From Tychonema litorale BBK16 (GTDB taxonomy: Bacteria > Cyanobacteriota > Cyanobacteriia > Cyanobacteriales > Microcoleaceae), in assembly GCF_021648855.1 (NCBI RefSeq), contig NZ_JAKJHX010000014.1, forward strand, positions 24,175 to 63,474: a DNA stretch of 39,300 nucleotides. The letters are read 5' to 3'. The notes below the pieces were generated by a model that saw only the letters and a list, made by a program, of their open reading frames with translations, did not search any database and had not been told where the DNA came from. This document shows positions 1 to 8,763 of the stretch, one piece after another. Position 1 is the first letter of the stretch; every line of letters begins with the position of its first letter. Position numbers and translations under genes: made by a program.

Positions 1-148
1 GGGCAATTCGTTTCGGGCAATTCGTTTCGGGCAATTCGTTTCGGGCAATTCGTTTGGGGCAATTCGTTTCGGGCAATTCGTTTCGGGCAATTCGTGAATT
101 TAGGGCAATTCGTTTGGGGCAATTCGTGAATTGCCCCTACGTGAATTG
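1..148. repeat. 14-bp tandem repeat array ending in a palindrome
   Basis: About nine copies of the unit GGGCAATTCGTTTC/G run from the first base. Copy 7 is extended with GAATTTA-like sequence. The last copy (117-136) forms an almost perfect palindrome with 9-bp arms, GGGCAATTC and GAATTGCCC, around a 2-bp centre. The array is cut by the window edge, so its full length is unknown. It is noncoding and sits just downstream of the minus-strand gene that ends at 157. Confidence 0.9.
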
Positions 149-156
149 GCACTAAT

Positions 157-450
157 TTAATGATGAACCCCATGCAACAAGGCTTCTACAATATGACCGA
201 TCGCGGGAGTTGTTTCGCAAGCTGCTTCAGTGGCGCAGTGACTGGCGTGGATAGCCTGTCCCACAGCTTGACTCCCTACCTCTAGTACATCGCTAGCGGG
301 TTGAAGGTGATATGTTTCTTCGATCATTTCAGGTTGAATTTGGCTAGCGGTTTTTGCTGAATTACTTTCCCAATTGCGGATGGTTTGGACAATCTCGAAC
401 CCAGCCCAAATTAACATTCCGAGGACGATCGCGGCAATTAAATATTCCAT
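157..450 (-). CDS. Small single-span membrane protein, unknown function
   Basis: A 97-residue ORF with an ATG start at 450. Residues 3-23 are hydrophobic (IAAIVLGMLIWAGFEIV), so a single N-terminal membrane anchor or signal anchor is likely. The remainder is soluble, rich in Ala, Glu and His, and ends in a histidine-containing stretch (LLHGVHH). I recognise no family. No clear Shine-Dalgarno is visible. The stop lies directly beside the tandem repeat at the window edge. The gene is divergent from the secreted-protein gene at 656. It could be a lineage-specific protein; coding status is moderately supported by the membrane segment and a reasonable composition. Confidence 0.55.
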   Translation of the reverse strand: MEYLIAAIVLGMLIWAGFEIVQTIRNWESNSAKTASQIQPEMIEETYHLQPASDVLEVGSQAVGQAIHASHCATEAACETTPAIGHIVEALLHGVHH

Positions 451-655
451 AGCTTTTTTAAAGGTTGAGGTTTGCTATATCTAATTTAGCGTGACATTTG
501 GAGACGGACAGGATGAAAATTGTCCTGATTGAGTTCGGATTTCCACATCATATCGTTTCCGGTGGCATCGGTATTCCGAAAAACCCGGTTTCTCAGCCTT
601 ACCCAAAGCCTCAACCAAAATTCCCCCATCTCAATAAAATACAAGGAGAATTAGT

Positions 656-1117
656 ATGGAATTGAGTTCAAAATTTATCCTCGCGATCGCAGTTTCCTTG
701 TTTTCATTTGCGAGTATACAAACTAAAGCTTTGCCGCAAAATAGATCTGCGATCGCGCAAACTGAAAGCGACTCTTATAGTCGCAATGGCTTCTTTATGC
801 CTAGCAAAAATATTTACTGCGTGGTTTATGGCACTCGCCTACGTTGTGAAATTCGTAGCTTATTGAGTCCCATGCCACCACAGCCAGATTCTTGCAATTT
901 GGACTGGGGGAATGGCTTAGTATTGCCCAAAAAAGGTAAAGCAAGTGTACTTTGTGCTGGAGATACTGCTTATTCTCCTAATTTTCCAGTTTTGGCCTAT
1001 GGCAAAACTTGGAGTAAGGCAGGATATATCTGCAAATCTCGCACCGATGGACTGACTTGCACCAATTCTACAGGCAATGGCTTCTTCTTGAATCGCGAAG
1101 AATGGAAGATATTTTGA
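656..1117 (+). CDS. Secreted six-cysteine protein (DUF6636-like, tentative)
   Basis: A 153-residue protein with an N-terminal signal peptide. There is a hydrophobic core at about residues 7-21 and a plausible cleavage after TKA near residue 25. The mature part has six cysteines (in IYCVV, LRCEI, DSCNL, VLCAG, YICKS and LTCTN), suggesting three disulfides and a periplasmic or extracellular location. The pattern FFMPSKNIYCVVYG followed by LRCEI resembles small secreted bacterial domains of the DUF6636 type; this is from memory and not certain. The start is well supported by AAGGAG at 643-648, 7 bp before the ATG. The gene converges with the glycosyltransferase gene that ends at 1173. The function is unknown. 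Confidence 0.75.
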   Translation: MELSSKFILAIAVSLFSFASIQTKALPQNRSAIAQTESDSYSRNGFFMPSKNIYCVVYGTRLRCEIRSLLSPMPPQPDSCNLDWGNGLVLPKKGKASVLCAGDTAYSPNFPVLAYGKTWSKAGYICKSRTDGLTCTNSTGNGFFLNREEWKIF

Positions 1118-1172
1118 CTATCCCACGCCAACCCTCGATCGGGTATGAACGTGGGGATTCCCGCCTGTTTAG

Positions 1173-2453
1173 CTAAATTCTCACCGCAAAAGATGCGGCT
1201 AATTCCCGTTCTGGTTCCATACCAATTGTAGGTGGCATTGAACGATTTGCAACCTGCTCGATTAGTCGTAAATGCTGTGGCAACATTTTAGCTAAACTGT
1301 AGCATTCTAATGCTGTTTCACGGGCTTTGATGCGAATTTCTGCCATGCGGGTAGGATGGTCTAAAACTTCATCAATGCGATCGGCTACTTGTTTCGGTGA
1401 GAAGTAATCAACTAACAAACCGTTTTCTCCATCGCGAATCACTTCTCTCACTGGCCCAGTATCAGAACCAATGACTAAACATCCCGTTGAGAGAGATTCA
1501 ATCATTGACCAAGATAACACAAAAGGTCTGGTCAAATAAACGTGTACATCCGATGCTTGAATGACTTTTAGATATAATCCATAAGGTAGCGGCCCGACAA
1601 AGTGAACTCGCGACAAATCTAGCGGTATTTTCTTTAGCATATAGTCTTTGTAAGACTCGCCATTTGGTAAAGAACGACCATAACAAACTCTTTCTGAACC
1701 AACAACTACGACGTGACAATTAGGACGACGTTCTTGTACATAGGCGATGGATTCAATAAACTCTGGAAAGCCTCGATAGGGTTCCATTCCCCGCGATACA
1801 TAGGTGACAATTTCATCGACGCCGGATAAGTCTAAGTTCGGCAAAATTAGTTTAGCGCCGGGGTCTGGTTTGAAGTAATCTGTATCTACGCCGTCGTGGA
1901 GTACGGATAATTTTTGTTGTAATTCTGGCGGAAATTGCGATCGCTGCCAATACGTCGGCGACAAACCCCAATCGCAAGAGTATAAATCAATTAGAATCGG
2001 CGCATTTTTGATTCTAATTCTGGCCATATCGTCAATGGTTAAAGGTTCCGCTGGGTCAAAATCTGCGTCGGAACCGATCGAGTGATAGAACCACTCGAAG
2101 TAACATAAAAGTGGCGTATTTGGAAAAGCTTCTTTGACAAACAATGTCGGCCCCCAACCGGAATGACCACAGATTACATCGGGTACAAAACCATCGGCTT
2201 TGAGTTGTTCAGCCATTCTAAATACGGCTTGTCCGTAGATGACTGCACTTTCTAAGGGGCGAACGTATTGGTGAGTTTGGGGGTTGGGTTCTCGACTAGG
2301 CGTAAATGCTGCTTTGCGAACACCGGGAATGTTCCATTCTGGACGTTCGTTTTTGGTTCCAAAAACTATTTGGTTGTTGGGATCTGCGCCTAATGCCGTG
2401 ATAATGTGGCGGTATTGGGCGGGGAAGTTTGGATGAAGAAATAATGCTTTCAT
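1173..2453 (-). CDS. GT4-family glycosyltransferase
   Basis: A 426-residue glycosyltransferase of the GT-B fold, family 4 (glycosyl transferase group 1). The mature start is MKALFLHPNFPAQYRH, a Rossmann-like first strand. The C-terminal half contains the donor-binding part: SRGMEPYRGFPEFIESI, then WSMIESLSTGCLVIGSDTG with the family E-x7 pattern, and NGLLVDYFSP. It likely transfers a sugar from a nucleotide donor during surface-glycan assembly in the cytoplasm. The reading frame is open for 20 more codons upstream, but that stretch is the translation of the GGAAGAA repeat at 2461-2495, so the start at 2453 is preferred. No Shine-Dalgarno is visible because the repeat occupies that position. 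It is the last gene of the minus-strand polysaccharide cluster. Confidence 0.88.
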   Translation of the reverse strand: MKALFLHPNFPAQYRHIITALGADPNNQIVFGTKNERPEWNIPGVRKAAFTPSREPNPQTHQYVRPLESAVIYGQAVFRMAEQLKADGFVPDVICGHSGWGPTLFVKEAFPNTPLLCYFEWFYHSIGSDADFDPAEPLTIDDMARIRIKNAPILIDLYSCDWGLSPTYWQRSQFPPELQQKLSVLHDGVDTDYFKPDPGAKLILPNLDLSGVDEIVTYVSRGMEPYRGFPEFIESIAYVQERRPNCHVVVVGSERVCYGRSLPNGESYKDYMLKKIPLDLSRVHFVGPLPYGLYLKVIQASDVHVYLTRPFVLSWSMIESLSTGCLVIGSDTGPVREVIRDGENGLLVDYFSPKQVADRIDEVLDHPTRMAEIRIKARETALECYSLAKMLPQHLRLIEQVANRSMPPTIGMEPERELAASFAVRI

Positions 2454-2460
2454 TTTAGAA

Positions 2461-2495
2461 GGAAGAAGGAAGAAGGAAGAAGGAAGAAGGAAGAA
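2461..2495. repeat. Heptamer STRR, GGAAGAA x5
   Basis: Five perfect copies of the 7-bp unit GGAAGAA lie just upstream of the minus-strand glycosyltransferase start. Heptanucleotide STRRs are characteristic of filamentous cyanobacteria. The repeat keeps the glycosyltransferase frame open and creates a false Phe/Leu/Pro/Ser-rich N-terminal extension. Confidence 0.9.
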
Positions 2496-2524
2496 CGGAA
2501 ACGGCATTGCCATTTGCGAATTTC

Positions 2525-2616
2525 ATTAGTGTAGGTTGGGTTGAGGCTTTGGGAAACCCAACTCTTTTAAAATAATATGTTGGGTTTCGCCGACGCTCTA
2601 CCCAACCTACACTAAT
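2525..2616. repeat. MITE-like palindromic repeat
   Basis: A 92-bp inverted repeat. The outer arms begin ATTAGTGTAGGTTGGG (2525-2540) and are mirrored by CCCAACCTACACTAAT (2601-2616). An inner pair, GGGAAACCCAAC (2551-2562) and GTTGGGTTTC (about 2579-2588), makes a second stem. The TGTAGGTTGGGTTGAG and CTACCCAACCTACA termini match a widespread cyanobacterial dispersed element (from memory). It carries no ORF. It lies between the methyltransferase and glycosyltransferase genes and could fold in their shared transcript. Confidence 0.8.
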
Positions 2617-2649
2617 GACTAATAACTAATGACTAATGACTAATGACTT
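2617..2649. repeat. Heptamer STRR, (G/A)ACTAAT-type, overlapping a gene end
   Basis: About four copies of GACTAAT or AACTAAT follow the palindromic element and run into the 3' end of the methyltransferase gene, supplying its stop codon region (2640 onward). The last few residues of that protein are therefore repeat-derived or at least repeat-adjacent. Confidence 0.75.
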
Positions 2650-3362
2650 GGTGCTTTGCAGATCCAGACGCAATCTCTTGGTACTAAAGATGTGTTTTTG
2701 AGGATGATTTCATAGTTTAAATGATTGAGAAATTTTTCCATAATTGTATCAGTCATTACTGAGAATGCAGTGCCATCTCTGCCTCCCAATAAGTTTTTAT
2801 CCCACTCGGTGGCGAATTTTTCCCAGCCTAATTCGCTGAGAACATTGCCGTGGTGAAAGACGCAAATGCGATCGCCTCGCAGCAGTTTCGGAATTCGAGT
2901 GAGGTAGTTGAATATGTCTACAGGCTCTACGTGTACCATTGTATCGTAACAAAAGCAGACATCAGCAGATTCTGGGGCGATGCCATCTAATGTTAAACCA
3001 TCAAGTTTGACATAGGAAACGCGATCGTCTCCTAAGCGCGATCGCGTTGCTTGCAGCATTTGACTAGAAATGTCAGCACAAATTAGCCGATCGCAATATT
3101 TGAGCAACAACGCACCAGTTTTACCACCACCAATACCAATTTCCAAAACCCGATGTTCTTTCTTAATATACGGTGCGATAAATTCCTGTTCTATCAAGGC
3201 TTCATATTCTGCTAACGAATTAGCCGCACCCGCACCTTTTCCAATCCATTCATCACCCAAATGAGCGAGTTCAGGATTGCTGTTTTTCCATCCTTGGGCG
3301 TAGCTGTCCCAAGCCCCTTCATAGTCTACTTTAGGCGGTATTATTTCCATATTTGACTGCAT
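2640..3362 (-). CDS. Class I SAM-dependent methyltransferase
   Basis: A 240-residue methyltransferase of the Rossmann-fold class I type. Motif I is VLEIGIGGGKTGALL at about residues 72-86. An acidic residue ends the next strand (LICADIS), and VSYVKLDG and DVCFCYDTMVHV follow as motifs II and III. The substrate is not evident; position in a glycan cluster suggests methylation of a sugar or lipid-linked intermediate (inference). The ATG at 3362 has AAAGAG about 9 bp upstream. A second ATG four codons in (3350) is possible. The gene follows the giant glycosyltransferase gene with a 27-bp gap, so the two are probably co-transcribed. Confidence 0.87.
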   Translation of the reverse strand: MQSNMEIIPPKVDYEGAWDSYAQGWKNSNPELAHLGDEWIGKGAGAANSLAEYEALIEQEFIAPYIKKEHRVLEIGIGGGKTGALLLKYCDRLICADISSQMLQATRSRLGDDRVSYVKLDGLTLDGIAPESADVCFCYDTMVHVEPVDIFNYLTRIPKLLRGDRICVFHHGNVLSELGWEKFATEWDKNLLGGRDGTAFSVMTDTIMEKFLNHLNYEIILKNTSLVPRDCVWICKAPSH

Positions 3363-3389
3363 ATTTTTTTACTCTTTAATCGTGAACGA

Positions 3390-6300
3390 TTACTTTTTTG
3401 CAAAATAAGCTTCTCGAAAAATTTGACCGTAAGCTTGAGTCATTTCTGCAAAAGTATTCAACGACTCTAACACATATTTAGCATTTTCTGCGAACCGTTG
3501 GCGCAAAGATTCATCCTCCAATAAAGTATGCAATGATGTTGCTAGTTCTTCAGGGCGATCGGGCGTATAAAATAAACCATTAATCCCCGGTCTAACTTGT
3601 TCTTTAATCCCAAAAACTGGCGACGTAATAATTGGCAAATCATAAGCCATCGCCTCCAGAATTACCCTCGGAAAACTTTCGATCCGAGAAGTACAAACAA
3701 AAATATCTGCTGCTTGATAATATTTTCCAGTCTCCGAAGTTTCCGGTATGACTGTCACCCTTTGCTGCAAATTATTTGGCAACTCCCCAACCAATTCTGC
3801 CAATTTACTGCTGTAAATGCTTGGTCTATCACCCACAATAAAACACCTAATTTTATCATGAAATTTTTCCGGCAAAAGTGCAAGCGCCTTCACTAAATCT
3901 TGTTGACCTTTTCTTTCGCAAACTGTTCCCAGCAATAAAATCACAATATCTTCCGTCTCAACACTGAGACTATTTCTAGCCAATTTAGAATTGTCCGAAT
4001 TGTCCAATCGACTCAAATCTAAGCCATTGTGAATAACTGTAAAATTGTGGTGGCTATTGAGAGGCAAATACCTATCTCGCGTTGCATCTGCCACAAAAAT
4101 TACCTTGTAAGGAAAACGAAAACACTCTAAAGCTCTCGCCGCAATCTCCGATCCAAACCTATTAAAATAAGTTTGCCAAGGTTCACTTTCATGAATGTTC
4201 CACACAGTCGGAATTCCGATTTGCTGTGCGGCATCAACTACAAAGAAATTTTCTAAAGTATTAGCATAAATCGCATCTACTTTTAACTTTTTAATTTCTT
4301 TGCTAAAACTATAGATAGCTTCATCATAAGCATCGCGTTGGTAGATATGTTCTAGAGGATTGTCATGAATAATTACCTCAATTCCCTGCTGTTCATAAGC
4401 CTGTCGCAGTGGCCCATCAGAAACGCAAAATGCGATCGGCTTAATCACACCTTCTTTAGCCAACTTTACCGCGATTTCGTACTGATGTAGCGGCGCACCG
4501 GTGAAATCAAGGGAATTGCTACACATCAAAACTTTGACAGGATAAACGCAGTCGTTGGGCTTTCTTTGTACCCTGAGCGAAGTCGAAGGGTTTAATGACC
4601 CTTCGACTTCGCTCAGGGGCCGATCTTCCTTCATAAAAAACCGTACCGGTTGAATATGAAAATACTCATCTTCTAAAGACAAGTGAGGACTATAAAAAGC
4701 ATCTTTTTTACCCGCATACTTGCGCCGAAATGCTGCTACTTCCCTAGGATTGTCATTAAAACCTCTAGAAGCTCCCTCTTTGTGTAACAGTTCCGCGTCG
4801 GGACAATATACGCATCGATAGCCATTTTCTAGCAATCGGTATCCATAATCTGCATCATTATAAGCAACAGCAAAATTCTCCTCATCAAAACCACCCAATT
4901 CTAAGAACAATTGACGCGGAGTCAGCATACAAGCAGCAGTAACAGCCGAGTAATTTCGCGTCACCATCGCCTGAGAAAGATAGCCTCGGTTATCGCTATT
5001 CATCAGCTTAAAAGCATGACCAGCTAAACCATGATGTAGTCCATGAATTATGCCTGCGTGTTGAATTTTATTGTCAGGATATAACAGTCTAGCGCCGACA
5101 GCACCCACCTTCGTAATTTGGGCATATCCCACCATCTGACTCAGCCAGCGGGGATTAATTATCTCAGTATCGTTGTTCAAAAATAAGATATAGTCGCTCT
5201 CAGTTTGTTCAACAGCACGGTTATTAATTGCTGCGTAACTAAACTTGCCTTCCTTATTTTTGATTGGCAAAACTTGGCAACTTAATTGTTTGAAATATTC
5301 CAGAGCTTTTGGGTCATCACTTTCGTTATCTATGACAAGAATTTGGTAATTTTTGTAGGTGGTAGCCTCCAGAGAATCCAGGCAGAATTTTAGTAGTTTT
5401 TCCTGGTTTTTAGTAGGAATTATAATTGTTACAGACGGCCCGCTGTCGGGGAAATCCTGAGCAAATATTCCCAAATTTTCTTGGATAGCCCAAGCGTGCT
5501 GAGCGACATTTCCTTTGATTTGTTGGCGGTTTAATGCGTCTTGAATAGCTTTTTGACCTGCGGCAAAACTTGCTGGTTTCGCCGCTCCAGATATGGCGGT
5601 AGAGCCTGGGGCAGTGCGCCAGTGATACAATACTAACGGTAGGTGTGCAACGTGACGAGAAACTTCGGTTGCTCTCAAGGCAAAATCGTAATCTTGCGAG
5701 CCTTCAAAGCCTAGTTGTAAACCGCCTACTTGTTCAAATATATGCTTTCTGACAGCACATAAATGACCTAGATACATATAGGAAAGTAGTAGTTCTGGCG
5801 ACCATTCTGGTTTAAATTGTGGTGAAAATCGGCGACCTTTGGTGTCAATTTTGTCGTCGTCTGAATATATAAAATCGGTGGTTGGATGAGTGGCAAAATA
5901 TAGGGCAACTTCTCCTAATGCGTCAGCAGTTAGTTCGTCGTCGTTGTCTAAAAATAGGATGATATTGCCTGTGGCTAGTTCTGTGGCGCTGTTGGTTGCT
6001 GCGCTGATGTTGCCGTTTTCTTTCCGAAAGGTAATCTGAATGCGATTGTCTTTTGTCGCCCAGTTTTTTAAGGTTTCAATTACTGTTAAATCGGTGCTGC
6101 AATCGTCGGCAATACAAAGTTCCCAATTCTGATAAACTTGATTGAAAACGCTACCGATCGCACTTGACAGAAATTCCACTTGCGGGTTGTAAACTGGCAT
6201 CACCACGGAGATTTTGGGAAGTGGTTCCTGACAAGATTCTAAACGAGAACTCAAGTAATTGCGCGATCGCTCATTCCACTGATTTACCGACAGCCAAGCA

Positions 6301-8711
6301 TCATACCTATCAATGGGCTGGGGCACCACAAAACCTGCTGGTGGTAACAATTCCCCCGGTGCAGTAAACTGTTTTTGCTGGCGGTAAATCTTCGCAAATT
6401 GACGAACTACCGTAACGAGTTCCCAAGGCATCGGTATAATCCTACCAAGGCGCTGTTTTCTTTCCTTGGCGCGCTGCCGAATTGCCTCGCTTAATCTGGA
6501 TAACTCCTCAAATTTATCGGCACTTCTACGCCAGATATCATAGGGTTGAATCTTTAATACTTGGGAAGATTGAAACGATAAAATCTCGCCAGTTTCTAAC
6601 TCCGCCTCTAGGGAAACCAGCCATTCTCCTACTGGTACATTGACAAGGGCTTCAAACCCACTCTCGGAACTATTAACCCAGTCGGGAAACACTTCACCGA
6701 CATCTTTTCGTCGCAAACCGTAGGCGCATTCTACAGAAATGTCACCACATACAAGGGTTAATTTAGTAATTTTGCGATCGTGGTGACAGCACCAACCAGC
6801 AAACAAAACTTGACCAGGCCGCTGTTCCCAAATTGTGGGAGTATCAAAGGATGCTTGAATTGTGGAGACTAACAACGGATAAACTGCCAAAAGATGCCAT
6901 TTATCCTTAGTATCTTGAACTTCTAGCAGCACTTCATGGCGACCTGGTGGAGATGCTAATTCAATTTTAAAACCAGAGTTTTTGGCAGCAATAATATTAG
7001 AGTGAGCTTGGGCGACATCGCTTCTTTCTATCCCACAAACTCCTGTGAAAATCTCACCTTCAATTTGAACTCGCACTGATTTAATCTTAAACTGGCTGTG
7101 AAAAGCCCAGCCAGTAATTACTAGATTAGAATCATAAATATGCAAGTTATTTGAACCGTCAATCGAAAAAATAAATCTCGGAAACAGTTCGCGCAATCGA
7201 CGTTTGAAACCTGAGATATTTTCACTAATTTTCCATAATGTAGAAGATTTTATTTGACCAAGTTCGGCGAGGACAATTTCGTTTTCCCGGCGTGATGACT
7301 CTAAATTTATAACGGTTTGTCTTAAGTTTTCTTGGATTTCTTTTTTTTCTGTTTCCAGTCGTAGCAACTTCGATGATTTCTTGGTTGATTCAACTTCTTT
7401 TTCTTCGATTTCTACCTGTTTTTCACCCAATTGTGATTCTAAATCTAGGATTTTTTCTAATGCTATTTTAAAGTTAGACTCTTTACCAGCCAATTGTATC
7501 TGAGTTTCTCCTAATTGAGCTTCTAACTCTAGGAGTTTTGCCAAAGCTTCTTGAAATTGTGATTCTTTGCCGGCTAATTTTACTTGAGTTTTCCCTAACT
7601 CAGCTTCTAATCCCAACACTTTTGCTAAAGCTTCTTGAAATTGCGATTCTTTGCCGATAAACTGTACTTGAGTTTGTCCTAACTCTGTTTCCAATTCCAG
7701 CAGTTTTGCCAAGGCTTCTTGAAATTGTGATTCTTTTCCTGAAAGTTGTACTTGAGTTTGTCCTAATTCAGTTTCTAATCCTAAGACTTTTGTCTGGGCT
7801 TGTTGAAATTGTTCTTGCCATTGTTTGACTTCAGATTTGCTGGTTTTCTGCTGTTTTTCGAGCAGGCGAATATTTAACCAATCTTGGAATTGTCCGACAG
7901 CAGATGTGGGGAAACTAATGATTTTATCTGGGGATAAACTCATTTGACTGTTCAAATCCTGGGCTTGGGTTTCCAAGATTTGATAGATTTCTAAGGCTTG
8001 GGGAAAATATTGTTCGATTAGGCTCGGCCTGTGACTTTTTTCAATATCATTGACTAATAGTGATTTTTCAAAATTGTCGGCTGGTATGGCATTTAAATTT
8101 ACATTAAATTTTTGATTGACTCGATCGATGAAAAGTTCGGGATGATTGCCGATCGGGTAAACGTTTGATAGCAGACAGCGATCGGGAAAACGCTTGTGGA
8201 GCTCTAGAACCTGTTGGTTGTAGTGAATCCACATTTTTACTGCTATTTCGGGATTGTTCAGCAAGCTGACATCGGTGCCGCGACGGTACAGGGAATCTAC
8301 GACTTCCCAGGGCGATCGATAAACGCAGATAAAATTAGCTTCGGGTAGCAGGGTTAACCAAAAATCCCAAAAAAGCGCAGTGCGTGGGTCTTTCCAGCCC
8401 CAGTGTTTGTCCGTTTGTTGATTTTCGGCAATTAATTTTTTGGCGATTTCTACAGATTCGGCTGCTACTGGGATCGTTTTGTCGAAAGTACAACCTAGTT
8501 CATCTATTCCGTGCGATCGCAAAACACCTTTGTGAAATTCCACAAAATCAATATTCTCGAAATGACCCTTGACATTTCCGTCGGCTGGGCCCACTAACTT
8601 TTTGCCAATATCAACCCCGACTTTCTGAAACAAAGAAGCTGTTAAAGAAGTACCAGAGCGGTGCATTCCAGTTATAATAAAAACCGAAGATTTGCTGTCA
8701 TTTATATTCAC
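3390..8711 (-). CDS. Giant sulfotransferase / coiled-coil / GT2-GT2-GT4 glycan enzyme
   Basis: About 1773 residues, a multi-enzyme fusion. Residues 10-250 are a P-loop sulfotransferase: the 5'-phosphosulfate loop ITGMHRSGTS is at 14-23 and YRSPWEVVDSLYRR fits the 3'-phosphate site. Residues 304-475 are coiled coil with 28-residue repeats. Residues 524-708 are two beta-rich modules (NLVITGWAFHS; QVLFAGWCCHH). A GT2 domain begins at 832 (ISVVMPVYNP, FLDNDDE), a second GT2 at about 1091 (VTIIIPTKNQ, FLNNDTE), and a GT4 domain runs from 1389 to the end (LMCSNSLDFTGAP, ESFPRVILEAMA). It probably extends and sulfates a surface polysaccharide at the cytoplasmic membrane face (inference). The frame opens earlier at a TTG (8744), but AGGGAGAG lies just before the GTG at 8711, which decides the start. 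A palindromic repeat is inserted in frame at 4571-4618. Confidence 0.9.
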   Translation of the reverse strand: MNINDSKSSVFIITGMHRSGTSLTASLFQKVGVDIGKKLVGPADGNVKGHFENIDFVEFHKGVLRSHGIDELGCTFDKTIPVAAESVEIAKKLIAENQQTDKHWGWKDPRTALFWDFWLTLLPEANFICVYRSPWEVVDSLYRRGTDVSLLNNPEIAVKMWIHYNQQVLELHKRFPDRCLLSNVYPIGNHPELFIDRVNQKFNVNLNAIPADNFEKSLLVNDIEKSHRPSLIEQYFPQALEIYQILETQAQDLNSQMSLSPDKIISFPTSAVGQFQDWLNIRLLEKQQKTSKSEVKQWQEQFQQAQTKVLGLETELGQTQVQLSGKESQFQEALAKLLELETELGQTQVQFIGKESQFQEALAKVLGLEAELGKTQVKLAGKESQFQEALAKLLELEAQLGETQIQLAGKESNFKIALEKILDLESQLGEKQVEIEEKEVESTKKSSKLLRLETEKKEIQENLRQTVINLESSRRENEIVLAELGQIKSSTLWKISENISGFKRRLRELFPRFIFSIDGSNNLHIYDSNLVITGWAFHSQFKIKSVRVQIEGEIFTGVCGIERSDVAQAHSNIIAAKNSGFKIELASPPGRHEVLLEVQDTKDKWHLLAVYPLLVSTIQASFDTPTIWEQRPGQVLFAGWCCHHDRKITKLTLVCGDISVECAYGLRRKDVGEVFPDWVNSSESGFEALVNVPVGEWLVSLEAELETGEILSFQSSQVLKIQPYDIWRRSADKFEELSRLSEAIRQRAKERKQRLGRIIPMPWELVTVVRQFAKIYRQQKQFTAPGELLPPAGFVVPQPIDRYDAWLSVNQWNERSRNYLSSRLESCQEPLPKISVVMPVYNPQVEFLSSAIGSVFNQVYQNWELCIADDCSTDLTVIETLKNWATKDNRIQITFRKENGNISAATNSATELATGNIILFLDNDDELTADALGEVALYFATHPTTDFIYSDDDKIDTKGRRFSPQFKPEWSPELLLSYMYLGHLCAVRKHIFEQVGGLQLGFEGSQDYDFALRATEVSRHVAHLPLVLYHWRTAPGSTAISGAAKPASFAAGQKAIQDALNRQQIKGNVAQHAWAIQENLGIFAQDFPDSGPSVTIIIPTKNQEKLLKFCLDSLEATTYKNYQILVIDNESDDPKALEYFKQLSCQVLPIKNKEGKFSYAAINNRAVEQTESDYILFLNNDTEIINPRWLSQMVGYAQITKVGAVGARLLYPDNKIQHAGIIHGLHHGLAGHAFKLMNSDNRGYLSQAMVTRNYSAVTAACMLTPRQLFLELGGFDEENFAVAYNDADYGYRLLENGYRCVYCPDAELLHKEGASRGFNDNPREVAAFRRKYAGKKDAFYSPHLSLEDEYFHIQPVRFFMKEDRPLSEVEGSLNPSTSLRVQRKPNDCVYPVKVLMCSNSLDFTGAPLHQYEIAVKLAKEGVIKPIAFCVSDGPLRQAYEQQGIEVIIHDNPLEHIYQRDAYDEAIYSFSKEIKKLKVDAIYANTLENFFVVDAAQQIGIPTVWNIHESEPWQTYFNRFGSEIAARALECFRFPYKVIFVADATRDRYLPLNSHHNFTVIHNGLDLSRLDNSDNSKLARNSLSVETEDIVILLLGTVCERKGQQDLVKALALLPEKFHDKIRCFIVGDRPSIYSSKLAELVGELPNNLQQRVTVIPETSETGKYYQAADIFVCTSRIESFPRVILEAMAYDLPIITSPVFGIKEQVRPGINGLFYTPDRPEELATSLHTLLEDESLRQRFAENAKYVLESLNTFAEMTQAYGQIFREAYFAKK
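4571..4618. repeat. In-frame palindromic repeat inside the giant gene
   Basis: Perfect inverted repeat: left arm CCCTGAGCGAAGTCGAAGGG (4571-4590), 8-bp loop TTTAATGA, and the exact reverse complement at 4599-4618. It is read as residues 1365-1381 (LSEVEGSLNPSTSLRVQ), in the linker between the second GT2 and the GT4 domain. This palindrome sequence is a common dispersed repeat in cyanobacteria (from memory). Confidence 0.92.
7370..7800. repeat. 84-bp coding tandem repeat (28-residue coiled-coil units)
   Basis: Five consecutive units of 28 residues, each four heptads, of the type LAKLLELETELGQTQVQ plus a short ending in GKESQFQEA. Units 1-3 are nearly identical; units 4 and 5 are more diverged. 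The unit length of 84 bp keeps frame, so copy number can change without breaking the protein. Confidence 0.88.
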
Positions 8712-8763
8712 GTTTTCTCTCCCTAGCCCTAATTTACACACCAATTTTACTCGATTTTTACTG

